From NCBI GenBank assembly GCA_026196105.1, contig JAPHRK010000017.1:1-44988 (forward strand): a stretch of 44,988 nt of DNA, in the 5' to 3' direction. Position 1 is the stretch's first letter. Each line of letters begins with the position of its first letter. Source of the DNA: Rhodospirillales bacterium. GTDB taxonomy: Bacteria; Pseudomonadota; Alphaproteobacteria; Rhodospirillales; JAPHRK01. The notes under the pieces were generated by a model. That model did no database searches, was not told the origin of the DNA, and was given only the letters and a program-made list of their open reading frames with translations. Below, piece after piece: positions 32,248 to 40,491 of this stretch. The translations under genes and the position numbers were made by a program.

Positions 32248-33455
32248 CTGAATCTCAGAGTTGGTGGCGGGGAAAGGTCCTTATTGCCATGATTTGTGGC
32301 GGGTTAATCCTGTCATTATCCATGGGCATTCGCCAAACTTTTGGTCTTTTCTTGGAACCGATGAGCCATGATTTAGGCTGGAAAATGGGCGTCTTTTCTA
32401 TGGCCCTTGCTCTGCAAAACCTATTATGGGGGGCGACACAACCTTTTGCAGGCGCTATTGCAGACAAATTTGGCAGCGGAAAAACCCTCGCTTTTGGCAG
32501 CCTGATTTATGCTGGCGGAATCGTCCTTATGGCGATTGGTGGCTCTCAAACGATTTTTACGATCAGTGCTGGCCTTATTGTCGGCACAGGCACTGCCGCT
32601 TTAGGGTTTCCCATCGTGCTGGGTGCGGTTGGTCGACTTGTCCCCGCAGAAAAACGCCCGGCTGCTTTGGGTCTAGTCTCTGCTGGCGGATCTTTTGGTC
32701 AATTTATCTTTGCGCCTATTTCACAAGGTATCATCGGCAGCGCAGGTTGGTGGGTAGCACTGTTAGCTTTAGCTGGCTTCGCTGCATTGGCTGTTCCTCT
32801 TGCTTCCCAACTTACGGGAAAAGCAATGGATGGTTCTCTTAATGAAGCCAAACAAACTCTCAAAGAAGCCCTTAATGAAGCTTTTGCAGTACGTAGTTAT
32901 TGGCTCCTCATTGGCGGGTTCTTCGTTTGTGGTTTCCATGTTGCCTTTGTAGCTGTTCACCTGCCCATGTATTTGATCACCTGCAACATGCCGGCATCCC
33001 TTGGGGCAACAGCCTTGGCTCTGATTGGACTGTTTAATATTGCTGGGACTTTCGCAGCAGGGTATTTGGGGGTTCACTTCCCCATGAAATATGTTCTCAG
33101 TGCTATCTACTTAGCTCGCGCTTTGGTTTTCGGGATTTTCTTCGCTTTCCCTGTTAGTGAACTTTCTGTTCTTATTTTCTCAGCTAGCCTCGGCTTCCTA
33201 TGGCTCGGGACCGTTCCTTTAACCAGCGGCATTGTTGCCCGTGTCTTTGGTCCTCAATATATGGCTACCCTATTTGGGGTTGTGTTGTTCAGTCATCAAG
33301 TTGGTGCTTTTCTTGGTGTCTGGTTTGGAGGGTTTTTCTTTGATATGATGGGAAGTTATGACATTGTATGGATTATGTCGGTTGTTCTGGGCCTCGTGGC
33401 TGGTATCATTCATTTACCAATCATCGAACGCCCTTTAAAACCATTAGCTGCTTAA
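32244..33455 (+). CDS. Major facilitator superfamily transporter
   Basis: 403 residues, twelve membrane helices. The inter-helix 2-3 motif ADKFGSGKTLAFGSLIYAGG, R/G-rich loops and GIRQTFGLFLEPM at the start resemble the oxalate/formate-antiporter-like (monocarboxylate) group. A cytosolic loop after helix 6 (MDGSLNEAKQTLKEALNEAF) divides the halves. It starts within the 3' end of the EamA gene (4-nt overlap), so both would be made from one mRNA. The substrate is unknown. Confidence 0.9.
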   Translation: MTESQSWWRGKVLIAMICGGLILSLSMGIRQTFGLFLEPMSHDLGWKMGVFSMALALQNLLWGATQPFAGAIADKFGSGKTLAFGSLIYAGGIVLMAIGGSQTIFTISAGLIVGTGTAALGFPIVLGAVGRLVPAEKRPAALGLVSAGGSFGQFIFAPISQGIIGSAGWWVALLALAGFAALAVPLASQLTGKAMDGSLNEAKQTLKEALNEAFAVRSYWLLIGGFFVCGFHVAFVAVHLPMYLITCNMPASLGATALALIGLFNIAGTFAAGYLGVHFPMKYVLSAIYLARALVFGIFFAFPVSELSVLIFSASLGFLWLGTVPLTSGIVARVFGPQYMATLFGVVLFSHQVGAFLGVWFGGFFFDMMGSYDIVWIMSVVLGLVAGIIHLPIIERPLKPLAA

Positions 33456-33483
33456 GCTCTATCATTTCAAACGGGGTTAATCT

Positions 33484-34008
33484 ATGGACTTGGAATATTT
33501 TCAAACGCTTGCGCGCTATAATAAATGGGCGAACAAGAGAATATATACTGCCTGTGCTGAATTATCCCTCGATGAGTATAAGAAACAACGCCAAGCCACT
33601 TTCCTTTCTATACATATGACCCTCAATCATATTTTACTAATTGATCGCATCTGGTTATCGCGAATACGCAATAAAAAAATTACCATCAAGACGTTGAGGA
33701 AAGAGCTCTATACTGACCGGGCAGCCCTCAGGATCGCTCGCAAACTTAAGGATGATAAAATCATCCTTGTGTTAAAAAGATTCCGCCACAAACATCTTGA
33801 TAAAAAATTAGAGTATGAAGACCGTAGAGGACAATTCCATTCAAACCCAACTCGGTATATTTTAGGCCATATGTTTAATCATGCCACCCACCACCGGGGT
33901 AATGTCCACGATATGCTCTCTCAAACGAGTGCCGCTCCACCATCAATTGATCTGATTGATTTTGTTCGTCACGAGCAAGCTAAAAAAGAGAAGAAAAAGG
34001 GAGGGTAA
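33484..34008 (+). CDS. DinB-family protein
   Basis: 174 residues with the four-helix DinB fold. Metal-binding histidines fit the family triad: H49 in LNHILLIDRIW, and H133 and H137 in FNHATHHRGNVHDML. The start MDLEYFQTLARYNKWANKRI is typical. DinB-like proteins are thiol-dependent metalloenzymes; the DNA-damage-induced Bacillus member gave the name, but this gene has no evident damage control. A 9-bp terminator hairpin covers its stop codon. Confidence 0.9.
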   Translation: MDLEYFQTLARYNKWANKRIYTACAELSLDEYKKQRQATFLSIHMTLNHILLIDRIWLSRIRNKKITIKTLRKELYTDRAALRIARKLKDDKIILVLKRFRHKHLDKKLEYEDRRGQFHSNPTRYILGHMFNHATHHRGNVHDMLSQTSAAPPSIDLIDFVRHEQAKKEKKKGG

Positions 34009-34018
34009 ACCTCCCTTT
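33996..34018 (-). terminator. Terminator spanning the dinB-like stop, facing the quinone oxidoreductase
   Basis: AAAGGGAGG (33996-34004) and CCTCCCTTT (34010-34018) form a perfect 9-bp stem with a 5-nt loop that holds the dinB-like gene's TAA. Read on minus, the stem is followed by T-rich sequence (TTTTTCTTCTC), so it works best for the convergent quinone oxidoreductase gene; it may act both ways. Confidence 0.75.
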
Positions 34019-34028
34019 CCCGAAATGG

Positions 34029-35009
34029 TTACACGTCGTTTGTAACAACAACCTTACCTGTTGATTTCCGCTGTAATAAAGCGTTAAGGGCGTCTTTTGT
34101 TTCCTCTAAGGGGAACCGCATAGAGACGTGTGGCTTGATTTTACCTTCTCCCAACCATTGGAAAAGCTGTGCGTTTGAACGTGCAATGCTTTTGGGGTCC
34201 AATTGGTGATAAGCTCCCCAATAGTAACCCAGTACGGTTAAGTTCTTCACGAGAAGATAGTTGGCTGGAATTTGCGGGACACCTCCCCCGGCAAACCCAA
34301 TAACCATAACTCGGGCCTGCACAGCTGTTGAACGCAGAGCATCGTCAAAAGCTTTCCCTCCAACAGGGTCATAAACGACATTAGCTCCCTTGCCTCCGGT
34401 AATTTTCTTAACCCGCGCGCGGACATCTTCCTTAGTGTAATCAATCAAGTAATCAGCCCCTTTGCTTTTGCAGACTTCTAATTTTTCAGGGCTACTCGCA
34501 AGGGCAATAACTTTAGCCCCAATCACCTTTCCACACTCAACCGCTGTTAGGCCCACACCACCAGCAGCACCATTAACCAGCAAAAACTCATCTTTTTGCA
34601 GTTTTGCGATTTCTGTAAGCCCGTGGTGAGACGTGCCATAAGCAACAACAAAAGTTGCAGCCGTAGCGTAATCCATTGAGCTTGGAACTTTAAATACCTT
34701 GTCAGCTTTGACAACAACCTGTTCGGCAAAGGCCCCGTGACCAGCACCGGCGAAAACATGGTCTCCAACAGCAAGGCCATCGACACCTTCACCCACTTCC
34801 ATAATTTCACCTGCCATTTCTGACCCAGGGGTGAAAGGAACTTCTGGCTGAACCTGATACTTGCCTTGAACCATAACGTTATCGGCAAAATTAACTCCTG
34901 CCGCTCGCATAGCGATTTTAACTTCACCAGCCCCAGCTGTTAGGTCTGGTAGGTCTTCAACAACCAGATCATCTGGGGTTCCGAATTTCTTGCAAACGAC
35001 AGCGCGCAT
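34029..35009 (-). CDS. NADPH:quinone oxidoreductase family protein
   Basis: 326 residues from ATG 35009, chosen for AGGAG 6 nt upstream; the open frame reaches 35027. The zinc-free medium-chain dehydrogenase family is shown by MRAVVCKKFGTPDDLVVEDL at the start, AAGVNFADNVMVQGKYQ, TPGSEMAGEIMEVGEGV, the nucleotide-binding VNGAAGGVGLTAVECGKVIGA (in pieces) and DYLIDYTKED. It reduces quinones or enones with NADPH. No catalytic zinc cysteines are present, consistent with the QOR group. Confidence 0.93.
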   Translation of the reverse strand: MRAVVCKKFGTPDDLVVEDLPDLTAGAGEVKIAMRAAGVNFADNVMVQGKYQVQPEVPFTPGSEMAGEIMEVGEGVDGLAVGDHVFAGAGHGAFAEQVVVKADKVFKVPSSMDYATAATFVVAYGTSHHGLTEIAKLQKDEFLLVNGAAGGVGLTAVECGKVIGAKVIALASSPEKLEVCKSKGADYLIDYTKEDVRARVKKITGGKGANVVYDPVGGKAFDDALRSTAVQARVMVIGFAGGGVPQIPANYLLVKNLTVLGYYWGAYHQLDPKSIARSNAQLFQWLGEGKIKPHVSMRFPLEETKDALNALLQRKSTGKVVVTNDV

Positions 35010-35102
35010 GGCGTACTCCTTGTCCAATAATTTATCTGCTATATTGTTAGCGGCAACATTACAGATATCAACCCATTAGTTAAACAACATACTTGAAGTT
35101 AA

Positions 35103-35708
35103 ATGACAAAAGTTCGAGGATATTTCGGCGTCGGGGTCGAAGGAATAAATAAAACGATGAATGTGGGCAGTATTTTCCGCTCTGCTCACGCCTTTGGTGC
35201 TGGCTTTGTTTTCACCGTTGCAGCGACGTACAAACAGCAGTTGGGCAAACGGGCAGATACTTCTAATGCCGCCGAGCAACTCCCCTTTTACAGTTTCCCC
35301 AACAGAGAAAGTATGGTCCTCCCTCAGGGCTGCCAGTTGGTCGGAGTTGAATTAACCGACGATGCTGTTGACCTACCAAGCTTCCGCCACCCTACAAGTG
35401 CAGCTTACATACTCGGTCCCGAAAGGGGCTCTTTATCACCAGAGATGGTTGAACGTTGCAATATGGTTGTCAAAATTCCGACAAAATTCTGCGTCAATGT
35501 GGGCATTGCAGCGGCTGTGGTCATGTATGACCGAGTTCAAAGCTTAGGCCGTTTTGCTGATCGCCCGGTTATGCCGGGTCAACGTCCAATCCCCTTGGAG
35601 GACCACGTGCAAGGCAGCCCCATTTTCCGCACAAAAATTAAAGGATTCCGCGACACCCCTCCTTTGGAAGAAGACGAATACGGTTTTGATGGAGGCGACC
35701 GAAAATGA
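35103..35708 (+). CDS. SpoU/TrmH-type RNA 2'-O-methyltransferase
   Basis: 201 residues, a SPOUT (trefoil-knot) protein. Motif 1 is NVGSIFRSAHAFGAG (about 20-34), motif 2 is ILGPERGSLSPEM (about 103-115), motif 3 is CVNVGIAAAVVMYDR, which carries the knot. These are TrmH family residues that bind SAM and methylate ribose in tRNA or rRNA. The protein is short and lacks the N-terminal substrate domain of RlmB, so a tRNA target is more likely. It overlaps the next gene by 4 nt. Confidence 0.92.
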   Translation: MTKVRGYFGVGVEGINKTMNVGSIFRSAHAFGAGFVFTVAATYKQQLGKRADTSNAAEQLPFYSFPNRESMVLPQGCQLVGVELTDDAVDLPSFRHPTSAAYILGPERGSLSPEMVERCNMVVKIPTKFCVNVGIAAAVVMYDRVQSLGRFADRPVMPGQRPIPLEDHVQGSPIFRTKIKGFRDTPPLEEDEYGFDGGDRK

Positions 35709-36208
35709 GGAACTTCGTTCCCTTAACTTTGATATTTCTTGGGCTTTCAAGCACAGCAGCACTGGCAAACGACTTTATTGAAACTCATGGGGACTGGAGT
35801 GTTTTTGCCAACAAACCAAATAAAGCGACCTCATGTCACATGGGCAGCGAGCCGACCAAAGAAACGGGTAAATATAAAAAGCGTGGAGACGCTTATGTGC
35901 TAGTCGCCCACGACCGCCAAGAAAAAACTTACAATGTGGTGAGCTTTGCTCAAGGTTACGGTCTCAAAAAAGACTCTGACGTTGTTGTCACCATTGGCAA
36001 AAAAAGCTTTAAGCTCTTCGTTGACGGAGAAACTGCCTGGGCTAGAGACAGTGCAACTGACAAAGCCCTCGTCGTGGCCATGCGTGGTGGGGCTGAAATG
36101 ATCGTTAGCGGCATTTCAGGACGTGGCACAAAAACTACCGATACTTACTCTCTAAAAGGCATCACCGCCGCCCACAAAGCGATTAATAAGATTTGCGGTG
36201 TTAAGTAA
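35705..36208 (+). CDS. IalB (invasion associated locus B) family protein
   Basis: 167 residues with a signal peptide (LTLIFLGLSSTAALA). The mature domain starts NDFIETHGDWSVFANKPNKATSCHMGSEP, with THGDWSVF typical of IalB-family proteins, then VGSFAQGY-like and VTIGKKSFKLFVDGETAW, MRGGAEMIVSG, and a closing Cys in INKICGVK. IalB of Bartonella promotes erythrocyte invasion, but the family is widespread in free-living alphaproteobacteria where its role is unknown. It overlaps the SpoU gene by 4 nt. Confidence 0.85.
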   Translation: MRNFVPLTLIFLGLSSTAALANDFIETHGDWSVFANKPNKATSCHMGSEPTKETGKYKKRGDAYVLVAHDRQEKTYNVVSFAQGYGLKKDSDVVVTIGKKSFKLFVDGETAWARDSATDKALVVAMRGGAEMIVSGISGRGTKTTDTYSLKGITAAHKAINKICGVK

Positions 36209-36329
36209 GATACTATCAATATAGTACATTCTATATTCGACCAAGTATACTGCTGCGCTATAATACTATCTCTTCACGATTATTCAGGCTCTCCTTTTCT
36301 TCAGATGAGACGAATTGAAAAAAACAAAA
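36209..36329. other. Intergenic between IalB gene and the IS element
   Basis: About 120 bp, AT-rich, with no gene. A copy of the target site AAACAAAA lies at 36322-36329, directly before the IS left end. Confidence 0.6.
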
Positions 36330-37046
36330 GGGGCTGTCCTAGATAACATCAAAAGGTGTTACTATGGTCAGCATGAGAAAGAGTCGTTTAAGTATCTATA
36401 AGCAAGGCCGCCTTGTCGAACATTTTATCTCTGGATCGACGGCTCGAACAGCGGCCTCGATCGTTGGTGTAAACAAAACTACCGGCGCTTATTATTATCT
36501 TCGCCTTCGTGAAATCATTGCACTCAAACTTGAGCAAGAGTGTCATGAGGTTTTTGGCGGTGAGATTGAAGTTGATGAAAGTTATTTCGGTGGTAGACGC
36601 AAGGGACAACGAGGAAGAGGTGCTGCTGGTAAAACCCCAGTGTTTGGCTTGTTAAAGCGAGGAAGGAAGGTCTATACAAAGATCATTCCAGACGCTTCAT
36701 CGGCAACATTATTTCCCATCATTGAGCGGAAGGTTATTCCAGACAGCATCGTCTATTCTGACTGCTGGCAAGGTTATAATGTGCTTGATGTATCGGACTT
36801 TAAACACTTCCGTATTAACCATTCCAAGCTCTTTGCAGATAAGAAAAATCATATCAATGGGATAGAGAACTTTTGGAACCAAGCCAAGCGTCACATGCGG
36901 AAATTTAACGGTGTTCCCAAGGAGCATTTTGGGCTATTTCTAAAGGAATGTGAGTGGCGTTTTAATCACAGTGACCCATCATCTCAATTATTACAGTTAA
37001 GGCAATGGGTTAGAGAGTATTTGAACTAGTTATCTAGGACAGCCCC
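36330..37046 (+). mobile_element. Complete IS1595-family insertion sequence, 717 bp
   Basis: The element is bounded by perfect 18-bp terminal inverted repeats: GGGGCTGTCCTAGATAAC (36330-36347) and GTTATCTAGGACAGCCCC (37029-37046). It is flanked by an exact 8-bp direct repeat AAACAAAA (36322-36329 and 37047-37054), the target duplication size of the IS1595 family. One transposase gene is inside. Intact ends, duplication and frame point to a recent and possibly active insertion. Confidence 0.95.
36364..37029 (+). CDS. IS1595-family transposase (ISXO2-like)
   Basis: 221 residues, complete. The DDE-type catalytic residues fit D71 in VDESYFGGRRKG, D133 in YSDCWQGYN and E168 in INGIENFWNQAKR, the ISXO2-like transposase domain. 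A short N-terminal zinc-free helix-turn-helix-like region (ISGSTARTAASIVGVNKTT) precedes it; the element lacks the longer N-terminal zinc domain of some IS1595 members. The stop ends at the start of the right inverted repeat. No frameshift. Confidence 0.93.
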   Translation: MVSMRKSRLSIYKQGRLVEHFISGSTARTAASIVGVNKTTGAYYYLRLREIIALKLEQECHEVFGGEIEVDESYFGGRRKGQRGRGAAGKTPVFGLLKRGRKVYTKIIPDASSATLFPIIERKVIPDSIVYSDCWQGYNVLDVSDFKHFRINHSKLFADKKNHINGIENFWNQAKRHMRKFNGVPKEHFGLFLKECEWRFNHSDPSSQLLQLRQWVREYLN

Positions 37047-37054
37047 AAACAAAA

Positions 37055-37181
37055 AATAATGTAATCTGGAACCTAAGAAAACAACTCCACAAACTAACTG
37101 TGTAAAGTTTTACTCGCCAACCAACCATAAATTGATATAGATTTGTTTCACTTTTTTCATGCTAGAGTTGAAAGGGGCGCC
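37055..37181. other. Intergenic between the IS element and the 37182 gene
   Basis: About 127 bp with no gene. The open frame of the next gene extends back to TTG 37143 but the ribosome binding site favours 37182. Confidence 0.5.
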
Positions 37182-37883
37182 ATGTCTAATCTTGCAGATG
37201 CTATTTCTTGGGCCAATTCACTTTCATTTACACCTAAAATTACTCTTAGTGCCATTTTAGTAGCAATACCAATCCTATTATTAACAATAATTTGGGCACC
37301 TAAAAAAAATTCTAGTGAAGAAACGGAAACGAAAGAAAAAAATCCTAGCAACCTACAAATTGAGCTGACGAGAGATGAAGAAAAAGCACTTGGCTTGGTT
37401 CTAACCGATCCTCAAGCAGGGGATAGAGGCGCTTGGACTTATCCATTGCATCAGCAGCTTACTTATCGAGGACTTTCAGATGTTCAAGCTACTAGTGCTC
37501 TTAACGCCCTTGTTCGCAAAGGATTACTTGTTTCAGTTAACGTCGAAACAAGAGATTCGATGACTGGTAAGCCTACCACAGCTCCTGCATATAAAGTGAC
37601 AGAAACTGGGTTTTTATATGCGGCTAAACACGAACAAATTATGAAATTTGAGCAAAAATATTACTATACCTTACGAGTTATGGGTGCCAGAGAAGAGAAT
37701 TCTCTGTTCCTTGAGCACTTGCAAGATTTAGATTTTATAGAAAGACAGACACGGTTCATTAATGAAAAAGATCAAAATGCATCAAGGATTGCCATTTTTT
37801 CTTATAACCCGATAAGTGAAAAGCTAATAAAAAATATTGCAAAAATGTTCAAAGTTGTGGTTTTGGGTTTTTCTAAACGTTAA
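37182..37883 (+). CDS. Membrane-anchored winged-helix protein of unknown function
   Basis: 233 residues from ATG 37182 with AAAGGGG 5 nt upstream. One N-terminal membrane segment (about residues 18-38: LSAILVAIPILLLTIIW) is followed by a charged linker, then a winged-helix-like domain at about 50-140 (ELTRDEEKALGLVLTD, QLTYRGLSDVQATSALNALVRKGLL, wing YKVTETGFLYAA). A further basic/helical region (QKYYYTLRVMGARE, IARMFKVVVLGFSKR-like end) closes it. The domain looks like a MarR/PadR-type wing rather than a known enzyme. It lies between an IS element and paaY with AT-rich surroundings. I do not recognise a named family. Confidence 0.7.
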   Translation: MSNLADAISWANSLSFTPKITLSAILVAIPILLLTIIWAPKKNSSEETETKEKNPSNLQIELTRDEEKALGLVLTDPQAGDRGAWTYPLHQQLTYRGLSDVQATSALNALVRKGLLVSVNVETRDSMTGKPTTAPAYKVTETGFLYAAKHEQIMKFEQKYYYTLRVMGAREENSLFLEHLQDLDFIERQTRFINEKDQNASRIAIFSYNPISEKLIKNIAKMFKVVVLGFSKR

Positions 37884-37990
37884 ATGTTTAAATCTGGATA
37901 AAAAGTAAACAGCCTGCCCAGGCATAGAAAACCCTAGAGTTGCTTCAATTATTCAACCCCCAACTAACTCCGATACCCCCTAGCCTTTCA

Positions 37991-38608
37991 CTACGTAACC
38001 CGCCCTCCATCTCGAGCATTTTTCAAGGTCGAGAAGAAAGCATCGTAAACTTTTTTCCGGTCGGGTTCTTCTTCGGTTAAAGGCGTGGCTTCGGCAAGGG
38101 TGGCAAGGCTACGACGGGCGAGCTCATGGTAGCCTTCTGTACCTTTAACTTTCCAAGCCAGTTCTTTTTCATCCAGATCACGAATTTTCTTAGCTGGAAC
38201 ACCACCTGCCAGAATATTTGAAGGAATTTCCCCATGGGCTTTAACAAAAGACATAGCTGCGATGATTGAATTTTCCCCGACCACGGAGAAATCCATAATC
38301 ACTGAGTTCATACCTACCAAAGCGTTTTTCTTGATCAAACAACTATGGAGAACGGCCCCATGACCGATGTGTCCGTTATCCTCGACGACGCATTCACCTG
38401 AAGGGAAACTATGCATGATGCAATTATCTTGAAGGTTACACCCTTCCCCAAGCTTCACTCTGCCAAAATCCCCCCTCATGGAAGCACCCGGCCCCACATA
38501 ACACCCCGGCCCGACGATGGCATCGCCAATTAAAACGGCCGTGGGATGGACAAAAGCGGTTGGGTGGACAACAGGGATTACATCATTGATAGAATAAACA
38601 TTCGCCAT
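37991..38608 (-). CDS. paaY: Gamma-carbonic anhydrase-like thioesterase PaaY
   Basis: 205 residues from ATG 38608 (GGAG about 7 nt upstream; the open frame reaches 38626 via TTG). The left-handed beta-helix with hexapeptide repeats is evident (VHPTAVLIGDAIVGPG, GPGASMRGDFGRVKLG, HIGHGAVLHSCLIKKNALVGMNSVIM, with metal-ligand histidines), and the C-terminal ENSIIAAMSFVKAHGEIP is PaaY-like. PaaY breaks down the inhibitory 2-hydroxycyclohepta-1,4,6-triene-1-formyl-CoA thioester during phenylacetate catabolism. It is divergent from paaI and the thiolase, so the three form a phenylacetate locus. Confidence 0.88.
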   Translation of the reverse strand: MANVYSINDVIPVVHPTAFVHPTAVLIGDAIVGPGCYVGPGASMRGDFGRVKLGEGCNLQDNCIMHSFPSGECVVEDNGHIGHGAVLHSCLIKKNALVGMNSVIMDFSVVGENSIIAAMSFVKAHGEIPSNILAGGVPAKKIRDLDEKELAWKVKGTEGYHELARRSLATLAEATPLTEEEPDRKKVYDAFFSTLKNARDGGRVT

Positions 38609-38783
38609 AGAGGGCTCCAAAAACAAGGGAACAAATTCAAAATTATGAATAATTACCTAAATCGGTAAAGGAATACTTGATTAAAAAGTCTCTTCCGTGC
38701 ATGTTCCAAGAAATGATTCGCTAACGATCTAAATTGGCATGGGGCTTCAATAGTTCGCAAGTTAATTTTAGGCCTATTGGTAA

Positions 38784-38802
38784 CCCGCCATAAAGTGGCG
38801 GG
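38784..38802 (+). promoter_or_regulatory. Hairpin upstream of paaI
   Basis: CCCGCCA and TGGCGGG arms with loop TAAAG, a 7-bp G+C-rich stem 22 nt before the GTG start and 8 nt before the ribosome binding site. No T-run follows. It may be an operator for a phenylacetate regulator or a translation-control hairpin. Confidence 0.4.
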
Positions 38803-38823
38803 CAAACTAGAGGAATAAGTTTC

Positions 38824-39273
38824 GTGGATATGCAAAATAACAGAGCACAGCGTGCAGCCGAAGCCGTTGTCAAAGCTATGCTCCTCGGTGACAAGGTAGC
38901 TGTTTGGCTTGGGGCGGAACTGTTAGAAGTATCTCCTGGTCGGGTTAAATTGCAAATGACAGTACGTGACGACATGCTTAATGCCGTTAATATCGGTCAT
39001 GGCGGTGTAAGTTTCTCTTTTGCTGATGTTGCTTTTGCCCTAGCCTGCAATAGCCATAACGACACAATGGTCGCTCAGACCTGTAACATAAGTTTTATGG
39101 GTCCAGCCAAATTGGGTGATGTCTTAACGGTAACTTGTGAAGAGACACTTCTTGAAGGCCGCACCGGGATCTATGACGCGATCATTACCAACCAAAACGG
39201 CGATAAGATCACGATTTTCCGTGGTCAATCCCGGGGTATCCCCGGCCAAATTCTCCCTGATTTAGATATATAG
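38824..39273 (+). CDS. paaI: Hydroxyphenylacetyl-CoA thioesterase PaaI
   Basis: 149 residues starting GTG 38824, with AGGAA 8 nt upstream; ATG 38830 is less well spaced. The hotdog fold is shown by NIGHGGVSFSFADVAFALAC, with the Asn-Ile-Gly-His-Gly-Gly active-site loop and the catalytic Asp in FADVA. PaaI removes stalled CoA esters in phenylacetate degradation. It sits 15 nt before the thiolase gene. Confidence 0.88.
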   Translation: MDMQNNRAQRAAEAVVKAMLLGDKVAVWLGAELLEVSPGRVKLQMTVRDDMLNAVNIGHGGVSFSFADVAFALACNSHNDTMVAQTCNISFMGPAKLGDVLTVTCEETLLEGRTGIYDAIITNQNGDKITIFRGQSRGIPGQILPDLDI

Positions 39274-39288
39274 TTTGAAGGACTAACC

Positions 39289-40491
39289 ATGACTGAAGCC
39301 TTTATTTGTGATGCCATCCGTACCCCTATTGGTCGCTACGGCGGTGCTCTTTCCTCTGTGCGTACAGATGACCTTGCTGCCATGCCTATTAAGTGGCTGA
39401 TGGAACGCAATGCTGACGTAGATTGGGCTCGTGTTAATGATGTGGCTTATGGCTGCGTCAACCAAGCTGGTGAAGACAATCGCAACGTCGGGCGCATGGC
39501 CTTACTTTTGGCTGGTCTTCCAACTTCTGTGGCTGGCAATACCATTAACCGTCTTTGCGGCTCAGGCATGGACGCGACGGGCCAAGGAGCACGATCATTA
39601 AAATCGGGCGAAGCTGATCTGGTAATTACAGGTGGCGTTGAAAGCATGTCTCGGTCTCCTTTTGTTATGGGCAAGGCTGAAACCGCTTTTTCTCGTAATG
39701 CAGAAATCTTCGACACCACCATTGGCTGGCGCTTCGTCAACAAATTGATGAAAAAGCAATACGGTGTCGACTCCATGCCGGAAACAGCAGAGAACGTCGC
39801 AGAAGAATATAATATCAATCGAGAAGATCAGGATAAATTTGCTTTCGCTTCTCAAGAAAAAGCCGCCGCTGCTCAGGCTAATGGCAACCTCGCTGAAGAA
39901 ATTAACTCTGTCATCATACCGCAACGCAAAGGCGACCCTAAAGTTGTTGAAAAAGATGAACACCCCAGAGTAACAACACTTGAAAAACTTGCCTCATTAA
40001 GAGCCCCCTTCCGGGAAGGTGGTTCCGTAACGGCTGGCAATGCTTCCGGTGTTAACGATGGTTCTTGCGCTTTGCTCTTGGCGAGTGAAGATGGGGCTAA
40101 GAAAAACGGCCTCACGCCTAAAGCACGGATTCTTGGTATGGACGTTGCTGGTATTGACCCCCGGATCATGGGTTTTGGGCCCGCTCCGGCAACCGAAAAA
40201 TTGCTCTCACGTTTGGGCATGACCGTTGATCAAATGGATATCATTGAGCTAAATGAAGCTTTCGCGGCTCAAGGCTTAGCTGTTACCCGGGCTCTAGGTA
40301 TTGCAGATGATGATCCACGGGTTAATCCTCAAGGTGGGGCCATCGCCCTTGGCCACCCTCTGGGCATGAGCGGAGCAAGGCTTGTCACAACAGCAACCTA
40401 CCAGTTGCAACGCTCTGGCGGCAAATACGCCCTTTGCACCATGTGCATTGGTGTAGGACAAGGTATCGCTATGGTGATTGAACGGGTTTAA
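39289..40491 (+). CDS. pcaF: 3-oxoadipyl-CoA thiolase PcaF/PaaJ
   Basis: 400 residues. The thiolase cleaves 3-oxoadipyl-CoA into succinyl-CoA and acetyl-CoA, the final step of both phenylacetate and beta-ketoadipate pathways. Catalytic cysteine 1 is in NRLCGSGMDA (about C90), the GHP base in ALGHPLGMSGAR and the second cysteine in CTMCIGVGQG. The start AFICDAIRTPIGRYGGALSS and RVNDVAYGC-type sequence are of the PcaF/PaaJ subgroup. It overlaps the convergent ABC gene by 4 nt at the stop codons. Confidence 0.93.
   Translation: MTEAFICDAIRTPIGRYGGALSSVRTDDLAAMPIKWLMERNADVDWARVNDVAYGCVNQAGEDNRNVGRMALLLAGLPTSVAGNTINRLCGSGMDATGQGARSLKSGEADLVITGGVESMSRSPFVMGKAETAFSRNAEIFDTTIGWRFVNKLMKKQYGVDSMPETAENVAEEYNINREDQDKFAFASQEKAAAAQANGNLAEEINSVIIPQRKGDPKVVEKDEHPRVTTLEKLASLRAPFREGGSVTAGNASGVNDGSCALLLASEDGAKKNGLTPKARILGMDVAGIDPRIMGFGPAPATEKLLSRLGMTVDQMDIIELNEAFAAQGLAVTRALGIADDDPRVNPQGGAIALGHPLGMSGARLVTTATYQLQRSGGKYALCTMCIGVGQGIAMVIERV

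Noticed and set aside
32426-32842. 138-codon plus open frame inside the MFS gene
   Set aside because: Low-complexity frame with many Cys/Arg/Trp, a shadow of the MFS transporter.
38653-38835. 60-codon minus frame between paaY and paaI
   Set aside because: No homology pattern or start signal; it would overlap the paaI promoter.
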